38,091 nt of DNA from Syntrophomonadaceae bacterium (GCA_012728655.1 JAAYEQ010000065.1:1-38091); one strand, 5' to 3'; positions 16,903-25,661 are shown, numbered from the stretch's first letter. Notes: generated by a model from the sequence alone, not told the origin. A program made the numbers and translations.

Positions 16903-17927
16903 TATTGCCTCCCTTCTAAAATAGCCCGGGCTGCACCCTCATCCGTAATCAGGGTCCCGCGCCCTCGTTTCCTCAGGACCGCCTCAATTGCCCGGGCTTT
17001 ATTGCTTCCTCCAGCAACTGCCACGACTATGGGGATGTTTTTTATGTCCGACAATTCCAGGCCAATTCCGGTGACACTGTAGACAATATCTCCGTTGGCA
17101 TCGAAATAGTAGCGGAAGGCCTCACCTACAGCCTTTTTTCCCTCCAGCGTTTTTAAAGCGCTGTCCGCCAGTCCGCGACGACTGGCCATTTCCAGGGCTG
17201 ACCCAATTCCGTGAATCAGGAGGTCACATTGCTTGAGTTGGGCTACAATCTCGGCAATCTGGTGATTGGCCAGGAGTATTTTTATGGTTTCCTCTTCCAG
17301 GTTGTCGGGAATGTGCAGAAGCCGGTAATGTCCACCGATCGCTTCGGCGATATGTGCGGCGATAGTGTTGGCTTGCTCCTCAACTTTCTCTCCCAGACCT
17401 CCGCGCGCAGGGAGCACCAGCACATCAGGTCTGGCCGCTCCTGCGGGAATGGCATTGCCCATCTCCGCCAGAGTTGTGCCGCCGCTGACGGCCACAATCC
17501 TGACCTTCGGCAGAACTTCCCGGAAATACCGGGCTGCAACCCTACCCAGATCCTTTTTTGAGTAAGGGTCGTAATACGAATCACCCGGTACCACCAGCAC
17601 CTTGTCCAGGTTGAGCCTCTCCTGCAAACGAAGCGCCAGGGAGTGTAGTCCATCCAGGTAGGGAATCACCTCGTCAACCATATGAACCAGTTCCAGGCCG
17701 TAATCGGTCAGGACAATTCCACCCGGTGTAACCTCCAAAACGCCCTGTTCCTTTAACGCCGCAATCAAAGAACGGGCTGACCGTTCCGAGCAGCCGAGCC
17801 GCATGGCGATTTGTCTGCGCCCGATTGGCTGGTTGTATAGTATCTCCCTTAACGCACGATAACGGAGCCGGGCCTCTGCCAGGGCCTCAGGAATCAGCCT
17901 CTCCAGGTTGGCCATCAGCCTATCCAT
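16902..17927 (-). CDS. cggR: central glycolytic genes regulator, SorC/DeoR family
   Basis: A 341-residue repressor of the gap operon. The N-terminal helix-turn-helix covers about residues 30-62 (QIAMRLGCSERSARSLIAALKEQG, quoted to show helix content only in part: GCSERSARSLI is the recognition region). The rest is the sugar-phosphate-binding domain with VPGDSYYDP, VSGGTTLAEM, VLPARGGLGE and the C-terminal VAVAGGSNKARAI. In Bacillus, fructose-1,6-bisphosphate releases CggR from DNA; the same ligand is expected here. ATG 17927 follows a GGGGGTGAAGGAGA box. It is the first gene of the operon, with an operator-like site in its leader. Confidence 0.93.
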   Translation of the reverse strand: MDRLMANLERLIPEALAEARLRYRALREILYNQPIGRRQIAMRLGCSERSARSLIAALKEQGVLEVTPGGIVLTDYGLELVHMVDEVIPYLDGLHSLALRLQERLNLDKVLVVPGDSYYDPYSKKDLGRVAARYFREVLPKVRIVAVSGGTTLAEMGNAIPAGAARPDVLVLPARGGLGEKVEEQANTIAAHIAEAIGGHYRLLHIPDNLEEETIKILLANHQIAEIVAQLKQCDLLIHGIGSALEMASRRGLADSALKTLEGKKAVGEAFRYYFDANGDIVYSVTGIGLELSDIKNIPIVVAVAGGSNKARAIEAVLRKRGRGTLITDEGAARAILEGRQ

Positions 17928-17950
17928 TCTCCTTCACCCCCAGAAGACGG

Positions 17951-17973
17951 CCCACCAGGACAATTTGGTCCCA
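17951..17973 (-). promoter_or_regulatory. candidate CggR operator
   Basis: On the minus strand the sequence TGGGACCAAATTGTCC is followed by TGG and a degenerate second half beginning TGGGCC. This resembles the Bacillus CggR target, built from GGGAC and TGTCC half-sites repeated twice. It lies in the cggR leader, about 25-50 bases downstream of the expected transcription start, as expected for a roadblock-type repressor. Spacing differs by about one base from the Bacillus site. Confidence 0.55.
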
Positions 17974-18005
17974 CGATCGATAAAAATGACTCACATTTTT
18001 CATTT

Positions 18006-18011
18006 ATTATA
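18006..18011 (-). promoter_or_regulatory. -10 box of the cggR-gap operon promoter
   Basis: A perfect TATAAT (within TTATAAT) occurs on the minus strand 79 bases upstream of the cggR start. No good -35 box lies at 16-18 bases, so it may rely on an activator or upstream AT-rich DNA. A 7-bp palindrome (AAAAATG/CATTTTT, 17982-18000) lies just downstream, across the expected start site. Confidence 0.5.
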
Positions 18012-18095
18012 ACACAATTGATAAATCAGTTGGCTACCGTAGGTTCTTCTTTTTTCTAAATGACGCCAAATGAGACGCAAATAAATACAGAAAAC

Positions 18096-18125
18096 AAAAA
18101 AGGAAGGTGTCATCCTTCCTTTTTC
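18096..18125 (-). terminator. rho-independent terminator after rpsI
   Basis: On the minus strand the stem AAAAAGGAAGG with its complement CCTTCCTTTTTT, with a 6-base loop, ends in six T residues. It starts about 30 bases beyond the rpsI stop and separates rplM-rpsI from the cggR operon. The A-run before the stem also allows use in the other direction. Confidence 0.85.
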
Positions 18126-18155
18126 TCAATATATTTAATTTTAGCAACCCTCAGG

Positions 18156-18551
18156 TTAACGCTTGGAGTATTGAGGAGCTTTACGGGCCTTGTGCAGGCC
18201 GTATTTCTTTCTTTCCTTCATCCGCGGATCTCGGGTCAGATAACCGGCTCGGCGCAGTTGTTTTCTCAGTTCCGGGTTGGCCTTCACCAGAGCGCGGGCA
18301 ATTCCCAATCTTACGGCACCCGCCTGTCCGGATACGCCTCCGCCGTGAACCCGTGCCACCACATCGAATCTGCCGACCGTCTCAGTCAACACCAGGGGCT
18401 GCATAACCACAAGCCGCAGCGTACGATTGGGGAAGTAAGTTTCAAACGTCTTGCCGTTAATGGTTATGTTGCCATCTCCGGGTAAAAGCCTTACCCGGGC
18501 AACGGCTGTTTTTCTGCGTCCAGTTCCATAGTATTGCACCTTTGTAGCCAA
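18156..18551 (-). CDS. rpsI: 30S ribosomal protein S9
   Basis: 131 residues, the normal S9 length. The opening [18 protein letters not shown] is diagnostic. [19 protein letters not shown] lies in the middle, and the extended C-terminal tail ends KAPQYSKR, the Ser-Lys-Arg end that reaches the P-site tRNA. The start is TTG 18551 with an AGGGGG box upstream, and GTG 18539 is less likely. It is 12 bases downstream of rplM and closes the pair with a strong terminator. Confidence 0.97.
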   Translation of the reverse strand: MATKVQYYGTGRRKTAVARVRLLPGDGNITINGKTFETYFPNRTLRLVVMQPLVLTETVGRFDVVARVHGGGVSGQAGAVRLGIARALVKANPELRKQLRRAGYLTRDPRMKERKKYGLHKARKAPQYSKR

Positions 18552-18563
18552 CGCACTACCCCC

Positions 18564-18998
18564 CTATCCTCTCAGTTCCCATGTTACCGGTTGCTGAGCC
18601 TGGTGAGGATGGTCGGCTCCCCGGTAGACCTTGAGCTTTTTGAACATCTTTCGACCAAGACTGTTGTGGGGCAACATGCCCTTGACCGCGATCTCCAGCG
18701 CCTTTTCCGGCTTCTTCGTCATCATGGTTTGGTAGTCCACCTGTTTGAGCCCACCCGGGTAACCGCTGTGATAGATGTATTTCTTGTCGGTGAGCTTCTT
18801 TCCAGTAAGCCTTATCTTCTCGGCATTAACAACTATAACGTAATCCCCGCAATCGACATGCGGAGTAAAGGTTGGTTTGTGTTTTCCTCGCAAAATTGCC
18901 GCCACTTCAGCGGCTACTCTGCCCAGTATTTGATCGGTGGCGTCAATTACATACCACTTTCTTTCCACGTCCTGGGGTTTTGCCATGTACGTTTTCAA
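18564..18998 (-). CDS. rplM: 50S ribosomal protein L13
   Basis: 144 residues, the usual length. It shows [38 protein letters not shown] and [19 protein letters not shown]. The protein is an early assembly factor of the large subunit. TTG 18998 was chosen because AGGAGGG lies upstream at good spacing and gives the common opening [16 protein letters not shown]. The longer frame to 19031 runs into the leader hairpin. It has its own promoter and forms an operon with rpsI. Confidence 0.97.
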   Translation of the reverse strand: MKTYMAKPQDVERKWYVIDATDQILGRVAAEVAAILRGKHKPTFTPHVDCGDYVIVVNAEKIRLTGKKLTDKKYIYHSGYPGGLKQVDYQTMMTKKPEKALEIAVKGMLPHNSLGRKMFKKLKVYRGADHPHQAQQPVTWELRG

Positions 18999-19022
18999 GT
19001 AGTTCCCTCCTACGTTCAACAC

Positions 19023-19046
19023 GCCTGACACGGGGCGGGATCAGGC
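19023..19046 (-). promoter_or_regulatory. leader hairpin of rplM, candidate L13 autoregulatory element
   Basis: Between the predicted transcription start (about 19059) and the ribosome-binding site, the leader can form a stem GCCTGA/TCAGGC around a GC-rich 12-base loop. Autoregulatory leaders upstream of rplM-rpsI are known in Firmicutes. Whether this structure matches the known L13 leader was not tested. Confidence 0.4.
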
Positions 19047-19065
19047 AATTTTCCGTCATTTATTT

Positions 19066-19094
19066 ATGTTACAAGTTCAGAGTTCGCTTGTCAA
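19066..19094 (-). promoter_or_regulatory. sigma-A promoter of rplM-rpsI
   Basis: On the minus strand a perfect TTGACA (19094-19089) is followed after exactly 17 bases by TAACAT (19071-19066). It lies in the 182-base gap between truA and rplM, so the L13-S9 operon can be transcribed separately from the large ribosomal cluster. Confidence 0.75.
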
Positions 19095-19146
19095 TAAGAT
19101 ACCCAATTCCGGTCGTAGAACGACCAGAGTTTCGTTCACAGCACTT

Positions 19147-19177
19147 TGGTGTCACGAGGACCGTCCCCTTGACACCA
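19147..19177. repeat. short inverted repeat, REP-like
   Basis: Arms TGGTGTCA (19147-19154) and TGACACCA (19170-19177) flank a 15-base centre containing GGACCGTCCCC. Similar TGTCAC...GGACCGTCCCC...TGACA palindromes recur in intergenic DNA of Clostridia, often near Y1-type (REP-associated) transposases; this is from memory. No T-run follows, so it is not a classical terminator of truA. Confidence 0.45.
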
Positions 19178-19180
19178 CTT

Positions 19181-19912
19181 TCAGTAGTCAACCTTTACCA
19201 GATACAGCCCGCAGGCGGGGGCTGTGGGTCCGGCCAGGGTTCTGTCGCCCGTTCGCATCACTTTCTCCAGTTGTTCAAGCGACATGGCTCCTCTTCCGAT
19301 TTCGAGCAGCGTCCCTACCAGATTCCTGACCATCTTGTAAAGGAAACCATCGCCGGTGATCTCGAATTTAAGCCACGGCATGTTTTCCTCGGCGGTAAAC
19401 TGGCAAACCGTTCTCACCGTATCCTGCACCGCACTGCCCGCGGCCATGAACCCCCGGAAATCATGTCTCCCGGTAGTATAGCGGATGCCTTCCTTTATAA
19501 GATTTACATCAAGTTCCCCTGTATACAGATGAGCATACCTACGGTACAGGGTGTACCCCGCCGCCTTCCGGTATACCAAATAGCGATAGGTTTTCCGCCG
19601 CGCCTGATAACGGGGATGAAAATCCGGGGCCGTTTCCTCGCTGCTGACAATCCTCACATCAGCGGGCAAAAAGCTGTTGATGGCCGGGCAGTACCTCTCA
19701 GGGGGTATGGTCGCCCGGGTATCAAAAGCCACCACCTGCCCCAGGGCGTGCACCCCGGCATCGGTCCTTCCTGCGCCGATTACCCGAACCTCTTCGCCGG
19801 TAACCCGAGAAATCGCCTCCTCCAGTACCCGGTCGACCGTCCTCTTTCCCGGCTGTCTTTGAAAGCCGTGAAAATCGGTCCCGTCATATTCCACTATCAA
19901 CTTGATGCGCAT
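19181..19912 (-). CDS. truA: tRNA pseudouridine(38-40) synthase TruA
   Basis: A 243-residue enzyme that isomerises uridines in the anticodon stem-loop of many tRNAs. The catalytic Asp51 lies in GAGRTDAGVHALGQVV. Other family blocks are LIVEYDGTDFHGFQRQ, TYRYLVY, HDFRGFMAAGS, and DGFLYKMVRNLVGTLLEIGRG near the end (20 or fewer residues apply to each block: GFLYKMVRNLVGTLL). ATG 19912 follows GGAGTCGGGAG; a longer frame to 19960 lacks homology. It follows ecfT by 71 bases, the usual Firmicute order. Confidence 0.95.
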   Translation of the reverse strand: MRIKLIVEYDGTDFHGFQRQPGKRTVDRVLEEAISRVTGEEVRVIGAGRTDAGVHALGQVVAFDTRATIPPERYCPAINSFLPADVRIVSSEETAPDFHPRYQARRKTYRYLVYRKAAGYTLYRRYAHLYTGELDVNLIKEGIRYTTGRHDFRGFMAAGSAVQDTVRTVCQFTAEENMPWLKFEITGDGFLYKMVRNLVGTLLEIGRGAMSLEQLEKVMRTGDRTLAGPTAPACGLYLVKVDY

Positions 19913-19983
19913 CTCCCGACTCCTTGCCAACCGGTTGCCGGCCCCGTCCGGAACCCACATATTGAACCGCCGGACCGGCCCGT

Positions 19984-20775
19984 TTAGTTCCGAAAAACAA
20001 TTATAAACGGCACCAGTGCGGCGGTTGCTGCCATCACCAGGTAATCCATGCGGGACATAGCTATTTCATGCAGCCGCGTGCGCCCCTCACCGCCGGTGTA
20101 GCACCGGGACTCCATGGCCAGTGCCAGATCATCCGCTCGGCGGAAAGCACGCACAAAAAGAGGAACCATAATGGCTACCAGGTTGCGCGCACTTTTGAGC
20201 CAACCTCCCTGAAAATCGGCACCACGCGAAACCTGTGCCAGGATTATTTTGCTGCCTTCTTCAAAGAAAACCGGGATAAACCGCAGGGCGATGGTCATTA
20301 TCATCGCCAGTTCATGGGCGGGAAACCCCACCCTGGCCAGGGGCCGCAGAATCCTTTCCAGACCGTCGGTCAACTGCAGGGGCGAGGTGGTAACTGTCAG
20401 CAACTGGGCCAGGACAAACACCATGAACAAGCGGTAGCTCATCAGGGCCGCCATCTTGATTCCGTTGTCGGTTATGGAAAATACCCACCACCGCCACAGC
20501 ACTTCCCCGGGGATCAGAAACAACTGGAAGGCGGCGGTGATAACCACCAGTATGATCAACGGCCGCATCCCGCGGAGATAAATTGTCACCGGCACCCTGG
20601 TGAGCACAAGGAAAATCCCGGTGAACAACGCCGTAATCATGACCCCGATGAAGGTGTTGACCGCCAGGACTGCGGTCATCATAATCACGACGCAAAACAG
20701 CTTGGTGCGCGGATCCAAAGAGTGCACCAGCGAATTGCCGGGTATGTACTGTCCGAAGGTAAATGAGTTCACCAT
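19984..20775 (-). CDS. ecfT: ECF transporter transmembrane subunit EcfT
   Basis: 263 residues with about five membrane segments (roughly 27-60, 68-90, 107-128, 155-172 and 240-260). The coupling helices carry the two Ala-Arg-Gly-like signatures SRGADF and ESRCYTGGEGRTR, which contact the two ATPases. EcfT links the ATPases to exchangeable substrate-binding S components for vitamins or metals. None is encoded here, so the module probably serves several S proteins elsewhere (group II ECF). ATG 20775 overlaps the ecfA2 stop by seven bases. Confidence 0.93.
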   Translation of the reverse strand: MVNSFTFGQYIPGNSLVHSLDPRTKLFCVVIMMTAVLAVNTFIGVMITALFTGIFLVLTRVPVTIYLRGMRPLIILVVITAAFQLFLIPGEVLWRWWVFSITDNGIKMAALMSYRLFMVFVLAQLLTVTTSPLQLTDGLERILRPLARVGFPAHELAMIMTIALRFIPVFFEEGSKIILAQVSRGADFQGGWLKSARNLVAIMVPLFVRAFRRADDLALAMESRCYTGGEGRTRLHEIAMSRMDYLVMAATAALVPFIIVFRN

Positions 20776-21629
20776 AAGCCCCTCAGTGCCCGATCGATTT
20801 CATCTGCCGCCTCTTCCGGTCCCAACAGTGTTGTATCCAGGTGAGGAAATACATCTTTGAGTTCATTCAGCAACAGATTAATCGGAGGAAGATGAAGACC
20901 GATTTCAATCAATTCCCGTCCATGTTGCAGAATCTCCCTGGGGGTTCCCGTTCTCAGAATCTCCCCTTTGTCCAGGACCACCACCCGGTCGCAAGTACTC
21001 ATGATGTCCTGTAAACGGTGGGATACCATAACTACCCCCATTCCCAGGTCCTCACGCAGTTTTCTTATCAGTTTAAGGAGCACTTTTCTGCCTTCCGGAT
21101 CCAGCCCGGCGGTAGGTTCGTCCAGAATAAGGTATTCCGGTTTTAACGCCAGCACACCGGCAATGGCCACCCTTCGCTTCTGACCCCCGCTCAGGTTCTG
21201 CGGTCGGCGTTGGTTCAGGTCTTCAAAATCCAGGTCCAGGACCTCCATCGCCCACCGGACCCGGTGGTCCAGTTCGGAACCGGTAACCCCCAGATTTCTG
21301 GGGCCAAAGGCGATATCCTCATACACGCTGTTGGCAAAAAGCTGATCTTCCGGGGATTGAAAAACCAGGCCAACCTTCTGTCTGAGCCTGGTAATTTCCC
21401 GGCCTTTAAGTACGGCGGGATCCTGATCATCAATTAAAACCCTGCCCTCACTCGGGTGTCGAACACCGTTCATCAACTGTAAAAGGGTGGTCTTGCCGGA
21501 GCCGGTGGGACCGATTATCCCCAGTATCTCGTTTTTTCCTGCCTCCAGGTTTATGTTCTTCAAGGCCTGGGTTTCCCAGGGAAGTCCCCGGGCGTATCGG
21601 AATCCCACCTGCACTAAGCGAATCGACAT
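20769..21629 (-). CDS. ecfA2: ECF transporter ATPase EcfA2
   Basis: A 286-residue ABC ATPase. Walker A is GPTGSGKTT (about 40-48), the Q-loop VFQSPEDQLF, the signature LSGGQKRR, Walker B YLILDEPTAGLD and the switch histidine MVSH. The C-terminal extension of about 60 residues after the switch region is typical of EcfA subunits. It is predicted to pair with the second ATPase under EcfT. ATG 21629 follows GGGTGAG. The gene is coupled to ecfT by overlap. Confidence 0.93.
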   Translation of the reverse strand: MSIRLVQVGFRYARGLPWETQALKNINLEAGKNEILGIIGPTGSGKTTLLQLMNGVRHPSEGRVLIDDQDPAVLKGREITRLRQKVGLVFQSPEDQLFANSVYEDIAFGPRNLGVTGSELDHRVRWAMEVLDLDFEDLNQRRPQNLSGGQKRRVAIAGVLALKPEYLILDEPTAGLDPEGRKVLLKLIRKLREDLGMGVVMVSHRLQDIMSTCDRVVVLDKGEILRTGTPREILQHGRELIEIGLHLPPINLLLNELKDVFPHLDTTLLGPEEAADEIDRALRGLW

Positions 21630-21683
21630 ATGCTCACCCGGGTCAAAAAAATAGAATAAACAACCCTCATATGATAATTCCCT

Positions 21684-22514
21684 TTAATCCTTGCATGAGA
21701 ATTGCTTTATCGCACCCGCCACCCGCCGGCTGTCGAGAGCCATGGGGATACGAGTGTAACCTCTTTTCCTCAATTCGTGACACAGCAGAACCATCTCCGG
21801 CGCTTCCAGCCCCCAATCGGACAGATCATCGGTCCTGGTCAGGACCTCAAGCGGAGAGCCCATCGCCACCACCCGGCCATGATCCAGGATCACCACCCGG
21901 TCCGCAGCCGCAGCTTCCTCGACAAAATGGGTAACCATGATGATGGCGGTTCCCTGTTCGCGGTTGAGATCCATCAGGGTACGCAGCACCTCTTCCCGTC
22001 CCCGAGGATCCAGCATTGAGGTGGGCTCGTCAAGCACCATGTAACTCGGCTCGAGGGCGAGCACACCGGCAATGGCTATCCTCTGCTTTTGCCCCCCCGA
22101 CAGCATGTGGGGGGGATGCTTGAGGTAATCCTGCATGCCGACTGCCGAGAGGGCCCATTCAACCCGTTCCCGGATTTCTGCAGGAGGTAGGCCCAGGTTT
22201 TCCGGGCCGAAGGCCACATCCTCTTCCACAATACCGGCAACCAACTGGTTGTCCGGGTTGGAGAACAGCAGGCCCACGAGCTGCCTGATCCGGAGCCGGT
22301 GGCTGCCGTCACGGGTATTGTATCCGTCAACGATCACATCACCGTCGGTGGGCACCAACAGCCCGTTCAACAGCCTGGTAAAAGTGGATTTCCCCGAGCC
22401 GTTTCTGCCCAGCAAAGCCAGGAATTCTCCTGGCTTGATCTCCAAGTTTATATCATGCAGAACGGGCGATTCCAGCCCGGGGTAGCAGAAACTTACCCCT
22501 GAAACCTCTATCAT
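21684..22514 (-). CDS. ecfA1: ECF transporter ATPase EcfA1
   Basis: A 276-residue ABC ATPase. Walker A is GRNGSGKST, the Q-loop LFSNPDNQLV, the signature LSGGQKQR, Walker B YMVLDEPTSMLD and the switch histidine MVTH. It forms the heterodimeric motor with EcfA2. The ATG at 22514 lies two bases beyond the rplQ stop, with TAAGG directly adjacent, so its start probably relies on coupling to rplQ. The order rplQ-ecfA1-ecfA2-ecfT-truA is conserved in Firmicutes. Confidence 0.93.
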   Translation of the reverse strand: MIEVSGVSFCYPGLESPVLHDINLEIKPGEFLALLGRNGSGKSTFTRLLNGLLVPTDGDVIVDGYNTRDGSHRLRIRQLVGLLFSNPDNQLVAGIVEEDVAFGPENLGLPPAEIRERVEWALSAVGMQDYLKHPPHMLSGGQKQRIAIAGVLALEPSYMVLDEPTSMLDPRGREEVLRTLMDLNREQGTAIIMVTHFVEEAAAADRVVILDHGRVVAMGSPLEVLTRTDDLSDWGLEAPEMVLLCHELRKRGYTRIPMALDSRRVAGAIKQFSCKD

Positions 22515-22516
22515 CC

Positions 22517-22858
22517 TTATTTAACCAGTTCAATAATGGCCATGGGTGCACCGTCGCCCCGGCGGAATCCGGACTTGATAATCCGGGTGTAGCCTCCCCG
22601 TCGATCATCATATCTCTGGGCCAGTTCGCCAAACACCTTGCGGACCACATCCTCATCGGTCAGAAACGCCAGAGCCTGTCGGCGGGAGTGCAGATCCCCT
22701 TTCTTGCCCAGAGTAATCATCCTATCCGCCATTCGCCTGATCTCTTTGGCTCGGGTTTCGGTGGTGGTTATCCTTTCATGGGCCAGCAACGAGGTAACCG
22801 AATTCCTAAGCAAGGCTCTCCGGTGGTCACCTCTTACTCCCAGTTTCCTGTATCCCAA
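22517..22858 (-). CDS. rplQ: 50S ribosomal protein L17
   Basis: 113 residues, a short bacterial L17. It begins [19 protein letters not shown] and contains [14 protein letters not shown], both diagnostic; the end [19 protein letters not shown] is also typical. TTG 22858 follows AAGGAGG at good spacing. It is the last gene of the alpha operon, 20 bases after rpoA. Confidence 0.97.
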   Translation of the reverse strand: MGYRKLGVRGDHRRALLRNSVTSLLAHERITTTETRAKEIRRMADRMITLGKKGDLHSRRQALAFLTDEDVVRKVFGELAQRYDDRRGGYTRIIKSGFRRGDGAPMAIIELVK

Positions 22859-22878
22859 CTGTATTTCCTCCTTATCTG

Positions 22879-23826
22879 CTAGTCTTCCGGCTGTTTAAAT
22901 GACAGTCCCAGTTCTTTCAACTTCGACTCTATTTCATCAAGGGATTTCTGTCCCAGGTTCCGGATTTTTGCCATCTCCTCGCGGGTCCTCTGCACCAAAT
23001 CCCCGACGGTATTGATGTTGGCCCGCTTCAAACCATTGGAGGCTCGTACCGACAATTCCAGCTCCTCGATAGGCATATCCGGGATCTTGTCCTTTTTCTC
23101 TTCTTCTTTCTCAACCAACATCTCGATCTCGGGATGGCTGTCATCCATCTCCGAGAACAGCTTGAGGTAATTGATCAGGATCTTGGATGCCAGGCTGATG
23201 CCTTCTTCCGGCGTAATCGTACCATTTGTCCACACCTCAAGCATCAGTCGGTCGTAGTCGGTAATACGTCCGACGCGAGCATTCTCCACCGTGAAGTTGA
23301 CTTTCCTTATCGGGGTAAAAATGGAATCAATGGGAATAACCCCGATGATCTCGTCGGACTTCTTCTTTTGGTCGGCACTTACATACCCGCGGCCTCTTTC
23401 AATGGTCAACTCCATGTTGAGTTCGCCGTCTTCATTCAAAGTGGCAATAAGCAGATCGGGATTTATAATCTCAACTTCGGCATCCCGCTCAATATCGCCG
23501 GCGCGAACTTCTTTTTTGCCCTTCTGTTCAAGCCGCAGGACTTTGGGCTGCTCTCCTTCATATTTGAGAACCACCTGTTTGAGGTTCAGGATCACCTCGG
23601 TGATATCTTCCAAAACCCCGGGCAGCGTAGAAAACTCATGCAGAATACCGTCGATTTTGATGGAACTGATAGCGGCACCGGGCAGTGATGACAGGAGCAC
23701 GCGGCGCAGTGAATTTCCCAGGGTAATTCCATAACCCCTCTCCAGAGGTTCAACTACAAACTTTGCATAATGAGCATCCGCATCCCTCTCAACGCACTCG
23801 ATTCTCGGCTTTTCTATCTCAAGCAT
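22879..23826 (-). CDS. rpoA: DNA-directed RNA polymerase subunit alpha
   Basis: A 315-residue subunit that nucleates RNA polymerase assembly. The N-terminal dimerisation domain (about 1-230) contains [19 protein letters not shown] and [11 protein letters not shown]. An acidic/lysine linker (EKEEEKKDK) leads to the C-terminal domain (about 250-310) with [14 protein letters not shown] and [16 protein letters not shown] (kept under the length limit), which binds upstream DNA and activators. ATG 23826 follows GGAGGGTG. It lies between rpsD and rplQ. Confidence 0.98.
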   Translation of the reverse strand: MLEIEKPRIECVERDADAHYAKFVVEPLERGYGITLGNSLRRVLLSSLPGAAISSIKIDGILHEFSTLPGVLEDITEVILNLKQVVLKYEGEQPKVLRLEQKGKKEVRAGDIERDAEVEIINPDLLIATLNEDGELNMELTIERGRGYVSADQKKKSDEIIGVIPIDSIFTPIRKVNFTVENARVGRITDYDRLMLEVWTNGTITPEEGISLASKILINYLKLFSEMDDSHPEIEMLVEKEEEKKDKIPDMPIEELELSVRASNGLKRANINTVGDLVQRTREEMAKIRNLGQKSLDEIESKLKELGLSFKQPED

Positions 23827-23865
23827 CTTTCACCCTCCTTCGGCTGGATAGGACACAGCCTGAAC

Positions 23866-24495
23866 CTATCGGGAGTAGAGTTCGACGATCAGGTGCTCGG
23901 CTATTGTTGCTTCGATGTTTTCCCGTTTTGGAAGTGCCTGCACTCGGCCTCTCATGTTTTCAACATCAAGCTCCAACCACTCCGGAGGAGTTTTGTAAGC
24001 TGCTTGTGCCTGTATCTCTTTAAATTTTGGGGATTCTTTGCTGCGGGCTCTTACTTCTATTACCATTCCCGGTTTCACCAGGAACGAAGGAATGTTAACC
24101 TTTTTCCCATCCACCGTAAAATGCCCATGGTTAATCAGCTGCCTAGCTTCTTTACGTGAGGCGGCCAATCCCAAACGGTATACAACATTGTCCAGACGTC
24201 TTTCCAATAAAATCAAAAGGTTCTCCCCGGTGATACCTGGCTGGCGTTCCGCTTTTTCAAAGTAGTTGCGAAACTGCTTCTCCATCACCCCGTAAATCCT
24301 CTTGGCTTTTTGCTTTTCACGCAGCTGCAGCCCATACTCGGTCGGCTTTTTCGGCCTCCCCTGTCCATGCTGTCCAGGTCCATAGGGCTTACGGTCCACC
24401 GCGCATTTTGGAGAATAACACCTGTCGCCCTTCAAAAAAAGCTTTTCCCCTTCTCTTCTGCACTGGCGGCAAACCGAGCCGGTATATCTTCCCAC
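23866..24495 (-). CDS. rpsD: 30S ribosomal protein S4, zinc-binding form
   Basis: 209 residues. It binds 16S rRNA early in small-subunit assembly. The N-terminus keeps Cys9, Cys12, Cys26 and Cys31 ([18 protein letters not shown]), the zinc-binding form. The S4 RNA-binding domain [20 protein letters not shown] lies at about 100-120. GTG 24495 has a GGGGG box 11 bases upstream. The 39-base gap before rpoA is the longest inside the alpha operon. Confidence 0.96.
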   Translation of the reverse strand: MGRYTGSVCRQCRREGEKLFLKGDRCYSPKCAVDRKPYGPGQHGQGRPKKPTEYGLQLREKQKAKRIYGVMEKQFRNYFEKAERQPGITGENLLILLERRLDNVVYRLGLAASRKEARQLINHGHFTVDGKKVNIPSFLVKPGMVIEVRARSKESPKFKEIQAQAAYKTPPEWLELDVENMRGRVQALPKRENIEATIAEHLIVELYSR

Positions 24496-24511
24496 TGATT
24501 AAAAACCCCCT

Positions 24512-24907
24512 TTAAACCCTTCTTCTTTTTGGTGGTCTGCATCCATTGTGCGGTATCGGTGTAACATCCTTAATAACGCTTACTTCAAGGCCGGCCGCTT
24601 GCAGGGAACGGATAGCCGCTTCCCGGCCCGACCCGGGGCCTTTAACATAGCACTCGACTTCTTTCATGCCGTGTTCCATCGCTGCACGAGCCGCCTGCTC
24701 CGCCGCCTGTTGAGCCGCAAACGGAGTGCTTTTGCGCGAGCCCTTGAAACCGACGGTTCCCGCACTGGCCCAGGAAATCGCATTGCCTTCCCGGTCAGTG
24801 ATGGTGATTATCGTATTATTGAATGTAGACTTGATATGAGCAATGCCGTAGTCGACATTTTTCCTCTCTCGTCTCTTGATCCTTGCCGTAGCTCCTCGAC
24901 GCGCCAC
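24512..24907 (-). CDS. rpsK: 30S ribosomal protein S11
   Basis: 131 residues, normal length. It contains [47 protein letters not shown] and the C-terminal [18 protein letters not shown]. It lies in the platform of the small subunit near the E site. The start is GTG 24907, preceded by GGGGGAGTGAG. It is 18 bases downstream of rpsM and 16 upstream of rpsD. Confidence 0.97.
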   Translation of the reverse strand: MARRGATARIKRRERKNVDYGIAHIKSTFNNTIITITDREGNAISWASAGTVGFKGSRKSTPFAAQQAAEQAARAAMEHGMKEVECYVKGPGSGREAAIRSLQAAGLEVSVIKDVTPIPHNGCRPPKRRRV

Positions 24908-24925
24908 TTGTTACTCACTCCCCCT

Positions 24926-25297
24926 TTACTTCTTCTTCTTGGCCGCTATAATGCGGCGCGGACCTTTGCGGGTCCTGGCATTGGTTTTCGTACGTTGCCC
25001 GCGCACCGGAAGCCCGCGGCGGTGCCTGAGACCTCGATAACAACCGATATCCATCAGCCGTTTGATGCTCATGCTGACTTCGCGGCGCAGGTCTCCTTCC
25101 ACCTTATAGCTCTTGTTGATTACTTCCCTTATCTTGGCAACCTCTTCCTCGGTTAAATCTTTCACCCGGGTATCGGGATTTATACCGGTCTGCGCCAATA
25201 TCTTGCGGCTCGATGATCTCCCGATTCCGTAAATATAGGTAAGAGCTATCTCGACTCTCTTATCACGGGGTAAGTCAACACCGGCTATTCTGGCCAA
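24926..25297 (-). CDS. rpsM: 30S ribosomal protein S13
   Basis: 123 residues. It opens [20 protein letters not shown] and has [12 protein letters not shown], a helix-hairpin-helix-like segment, and the tail [18 protein letters not shown] that contacts P-site tRNA and intersubunit bridges. The start is TTG 25297 behind GGAGGTG. It is the first ribosomal gene after rpmJ. Confidence 0.97.
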   Translation of the reverse strand: MARIAGVDLPRDKRVEIALTYIYGIGRSSSRKILAQTGINPDTRVKDLTEEEVAKIREVINKSYKVEGDLRREVSMSIKRLMDIGCYRGLRHRRGLPVRGQRTKTNARTRKGPRRIIAAKKKK

Positions 25298-25313
25298 ACA
25301 ATTTCACCTCCAC

Positions 25314-25427
25314 CTAACCTTGTCTCTGCTTGTGCCTGGGATTTTCACAGATTACCATGACTTTACCCTTGCGCTTGATGATTTTGCATTTCTCGCACCT
25401 GGGTTTAATAGACGGTCTTACCTTCAT
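25314..25427 (-). CDS. rpmJ: 50S ribosomal protein L36, zinc-binding form
   Basis: A 37-residue protein: [20 protein letters not shown] at the start and [10 protein letters not shown] at the end. The zinc ligands Cys11, Cys14, Cys27 and His32 are complete. ATG 25427 follows AGGAGGA. The gene sits between infA and rpsM, where L36 is always found in Firmicutes, with 15- and 16-base gaps. Confidence 0.96.
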   Translation of the reverse strand: MKVRPSIKPRCEKCKIIKRKGKVMVICENPRHKQRQG

Positions 25428-25442
25428 TTATAGGTCCTCCTT

Positions 25443-25661
25443 TTATTTGAACCGGTATACGATGCGACCTCGGTTTAAATCGTACGGTGAGAGCTCCACC
25501 GTAACTCTATCCCCCGGCAGGATCCTGATGAAGTGCATCCGCATCTTACCGGAGATATGAGCCAACACCTTGTGCCCGTTATCAAGTTGAACGGTAAACA
25601 TGGCGTTTGGAAGCGGCTCAATCACCTTACCTTCAACCTCAATGACATCTTCCTTGGTCAC
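25443..25661 (-). CDS. infA: translation initiation factor IF-1
   Basis: 72 residues, exactly the usual size. The single S1-like OB domain shows [31 protein letters not shown], and [18 protein letters not shown] with the end GRIVYRFK. It blocks the A site during initiation. I chose GTG 25661 (MTKEDV) because it matches the family N-terminus and lies seven bases after GGGGGG. TTG 25664 is possible. It overlaps the upstream KOW gene by 23 bases. Confidence 0.95.
   Translation of the reverse strand: MTKEDVIEVEGKVIEPLPNAMFTVQLDNGHKVLAHISGKMRMHFIRILPGDRVTVELSPYDLNRGRIVYRFK

Noticed and set aside
19984-22514. A dedicated substrate-binding S component for the ECF module
   Set aside because: No further gene lies between rplQ and truA, and the gaps of 54 and 71 bases are too short.
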